Source of the DNA: Amaurobius ferox
Taxonomy: Eukaryota > Arthropoda > Arachnida > Araneae > Amaurobiidae
DNA: 64,000 bases
Assembly: GCA_951213105.1 (NCBI GenBank)
Contig: OX578142.1
Location: 123,891,731 to 123,955,730, forward strand
Direction of reading: 5' to 3'
Shown here: piece after piece, positions 60,715-64,000 of the stretch
Layout: every line of letters begins with the position of its first letter
How positions within the stretch are numbered: the stretch's first letter is position 1
The notes under the pieces: model-generated
The model's input: only the letters and a program-made list of their open reading frames with translations
Told to the model about the DNA's origin: nothing
Database searches by the model: none
Made by a program: the position numbers and the translations under genes

Positions 60715-60936
60715 CTCGTATGGCCAGCACGTTCTCTAGATCTAAACCCCATTGAAAATGTTTGGGATGCTTTCGGGAGGCGACTTGCTGTTCGAAAATA
60801 TCCTCCAACAAACAAGAACACCCACATTCGTGCACTGACAGAGGAGTGGGATAACTTGCTTCAACAACTGCTGGGCAATGTTGTGCAAAGCATGACACGA
60901 AGCGTGGAATGTAATATTCATCGCACTCCATTGTAG
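60715..60936 (+). pseudogene. Tc1-type transposase, C-terminal fragment
   Basis: The frame contains VWPARSLDLNPIENVWDAFG, carrying the region of the third catalytic acid, then EEWDNLLQQLLGNVVQSMTR typical of the Tc1 C-terminus, and stops at 60936. The DNA-binding domain and the first two catalytic motifs are absent. An apparent Met upstream (60685) lies inside the hairpin and is not a real start. Confidence 0.82.
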
Positions 60937-61056
60937 ACATATCCCATACTGACACCTTTCTCAAAGGTGCCTGCTGTCGTTCATATGCGTTTTTCTATTT
61001 CTCCGTACATAGCACCAAATGAACACTTTTCCCTTTCAAATGTTTTATTCAGATGT

Positions 61057-61107
61057 TCATTTATTGTTCTGGAAAATACCTTCTGTATTTTCCAGAACAA
61101 TAAATGA
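61057..61107. repeat. Perfect 22-bp hairpin, 7-nt loop
   Basis: 61057-61078 (TCATTTATTGTTCTGGAAAA then TA) is exactly complementary to 61086-61107. With no mismatches in 22 bp it must be young relative to the decayed element around it. Confidence 0.93.
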
Positions 61108-61222
61108 TCTTTATTCTAATATCCGAACAGTGTGGCAGCAATATTTTATCTTACTGGACCTCCACCCCCGGTTAATGTTGTGCTACATTGCAATTTGTGA
61201 TCCTCTCTTAGCAATTATCCAG

Positions 61223-61225
<3 letters not shown>

Positions 61226-61271
<46 letters not shown>
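61226..61271. repeat. (TA)n microsatellite
   Basis: A pure TA tract bordering the right end of the short Tc1-type element. Confidence 0.97.
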
Positions 61272-61276
<5 letters not shown>

Positions 61277-61326
61277 GAACTAATAATAAACATAATTAAT
61301 TCAAGTAATCGTGAAATATTAACATC

Positions 61327-61570
<244 letters not shown>

Positions 61571-61572
<2 letters not shown>

Positions 61573-62120
61573 GAAGATTTTTATGATTACTTGTAATATA
61601 AAGATACCCGAGAAGTATCAAAGAAAATTGCTTGTAAACTGTAGGTAAAGGTAAAAAATTGCAAATCAGAAGCCTAGTGTAGCACGATGAGCTATGCAAG
61701 AAGTTTGGAAATTGAGTAAATGGAATCTAGTGAATATAAAAGGAATAAAATGAATATGAAAAACATTTCTGAAACCATGTACGTTATCAAGGGCCATACA
61801 TGTTTCATTAATGCTGATTCTACGTTTCTGTTTACACAACTGTAAAATGTATTACAGAAATAGTGTAAATGGCCCGACGTAGAAGAAAAGACAAAGTTGA
61901 TCAAATACACAAAAAAATCAAACATGAATATAAAATATTCTGTTACACCAGCTTGTGGCTAATTATTGTAATGAGGATGCAAAGTATTATAAAGTAATAT
62001 CAAAAGAATATAATGAAAATAAAATGAAAATATATCTACCCTTAGTACTGTGGTACTTTTGGAAAGCATGTGTATTACCAATCATCTCAAACAGGTTACA
62101 GTGAATTTTTTGTTACTGAC

Positions 62121-62123
<3 letters not shown>
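61571..62123. other. AT-rich DNA, no feature seen
   Basis: Only short frames without motifs are present between two long (TA)n tracts. Confidence 0.4.
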
Positions 62124-63065
<942 letters not shown>

Positions 63066-64000
63066 TCTATATAAATAAAATTGAAAATCTGTCTGTCTCT
63101 CTGTTTGTTTGTCCCATCATCACGGGAGAACTGCTAAACCGATATTAATGAATTTTTGTGGGTAGCCTTGAAATAGCACCCCTTAAATTTTATCCAAGTT
63201 TTGAGTTTCAAAGGCCAGGGGTTATTAAGATATTAATAAAAAACGAAACATTTTCTTAGGAGTTCTACTCTTTAACTCCCTGGTTCCTCCAAACGAAAAG
63301 GTTGGAAATCGTTTGTTTAAAACGTGAAAGTGAATTAAAATTTTATTTCTGAGTTTGGTGGAAGATTTTTGCGCTAATTAGACACTTTCTGAAAACATCA
63401 ATTGCTTGAAACCATAAATGTTTGAAACATGAATTTAAATGGAAAATCTATCAACATGGTATATTTTTCACAAGCTTTTAATCAACAATGAAAAGTATTA
63501 AGAAATCAAAATGGTATTTAATTATTAGAATTTTATGAGGAAGATTCTATCTTATATCATATTGCTTGGCAACACATTTAAATTAAATGTGCTTGTTATT
63601 GTTTATTATTATTATTTTTTCGTTTTGAATAATAAATAAATGGATATAAAAATATGTCTTATAAATGAACGGTTTGATTTTTCTTTTAATTATATTAATT
63701 GCGGATTGCGTACATCACTTTCATTTATTTTGGCAAAGAGTTTTCAGACTTTTATATTGTGGTTAGCCAAAAAACTCATATATTGTGTTTAACCAATAAA
63801 CACATTTAGCCAATTGTTGAAACAGAATAAGGGTAGAACGGGTTTATCTTCTAATACAATTTTAGTGTTTTCATTAAGTATATACAAACAGGATCAGGAT
63901 GCTTTGTTCAGATATGCAAATTCAGATTTACGAATTTGGCGGGATATCACTAACTTGGCAACATTTCTTAAACGTTGCGAAATTGTCGGAAATGTCGCCA
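63066..64000 (+). mobile_element. Helitron family A, runs off the window
   Basis: After an A at 63065 it begins TCTATATAAATAAAATTG, then a CTGTCTGTCTCTCTGT run and CCCATCATCACGGGAGAACT, the 5' end of family A in plus orientation. It matches the reverse complement of 31.1-32.15 kb, and its last part (AATTTGGCGGGATATCACTA near 63935) matches 28.05-28.13 kb reversed. The hairpin/CTAG end lies beyond the window. Confidence 0.85.

Larger units (their letters stand above)
60380..61225 (+). mobile_element. Short Tc1-type element, internally deleted
   Basis: The ends CTGCTGGGCAATTGCTAAG and TTGCTGGATAATTGCTAAG are inverted repeats, with TA tracts on both sides. At about 846 bp it lacks most of the transposase. 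It contains two perfect hairpins (60672-60704 and 61057-61107). Confidence 0.85.

Overview
This is AT-rich eukaryotic DNA made almost entirely of transposable elements, minisatellites and (TA)n tracts. It resembles an arthropod genome, possibly a spider or other arachnid. The reasons are several decayed Tc1/mariner transposons with typical arthropod motifs, Helitrons with the TC...hairpin...CTAG ends common in arthropods, a tRNA-derived SINE, and Penelope-like elements (PLEs) of the permuted N-terminal-endonuclease (Naiad) type, which are known to be abundant in spiders. The species assignment is inference. I found no intact host gene, rRNA, functional tRNA, CRISPR array or bacterial feature. 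Two weak host-gene candidates lie near 43.5-44.4 kb.

Layout. 0-5.3 kb: anonymous AT-rich DNA with a GC-richer block and a 32-bp TATCGATA minisatellite. 5.3-7.8 kb: a Tc1 element (minus strand) broken by a SINE with a 16-bp target duplication and by a 755-bp mariner derivative with 114-bp inverted repeats. 9.46-11.05 kb: a 45-bp minisatellite (135-bp higher-order unit) that stays open for more than 480 codons. 11.2-11.8 kb: degenerate repeats of about 145 bp. 15.8-18.4 kb: PLE relics, a mariner-type MITE and (TA)n tracts. 18.7-20.25 kb: a second Tc1 pseudogene with an internal duplication. 21.1-26.6 kb: two PLEs, including the most complete one (about 23.2-26.6 kb), with the order zinc finger/GIY-YIG endonuclease, CxC linker, reverse transcriptase. 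26.6-32.15 kb: three head-to-tail Helitron copies. 32.2-34.7 kb: fused MITEs and a 500-bp foldback element. 35.4-36.4 kb: a third Tc1. 38.3-41.8 kb: two direct copies of an unclassified repeat with 20-bp-periodic GCCAAATT motifs. 41.9-42.6 kb: another degenerate satellite. 47.1-49.5 kb: a second Helitron family hosting a tandem SINE array. 50.1-52.6 kb: two 5'-truncated PLE copies in tandem and a MITE, separated by (TA)n. 53.5-54.0 kb: a non-LTR retrotransposon tail. 56.9-57.8 kb: another Helitron. 59.0-61.2 kb: two Tc1-type elements within (TA)n. 63.07 kb to the end: a Helitron running off the window.

The most interesting system is the permuted PLE family. It has one readable but decayed master copy, truncated copies sitting in (TA)n, a tRNA-like module in the 3' region of a related group, and a hammerhead-like motif conserved in the 3' region of three copies. 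Nearly every long (TA)n tract is bounded by a transposon end, so these microsatellites act as insertion hubs for PLEs, Tc1/mariner elements and Helitrons.
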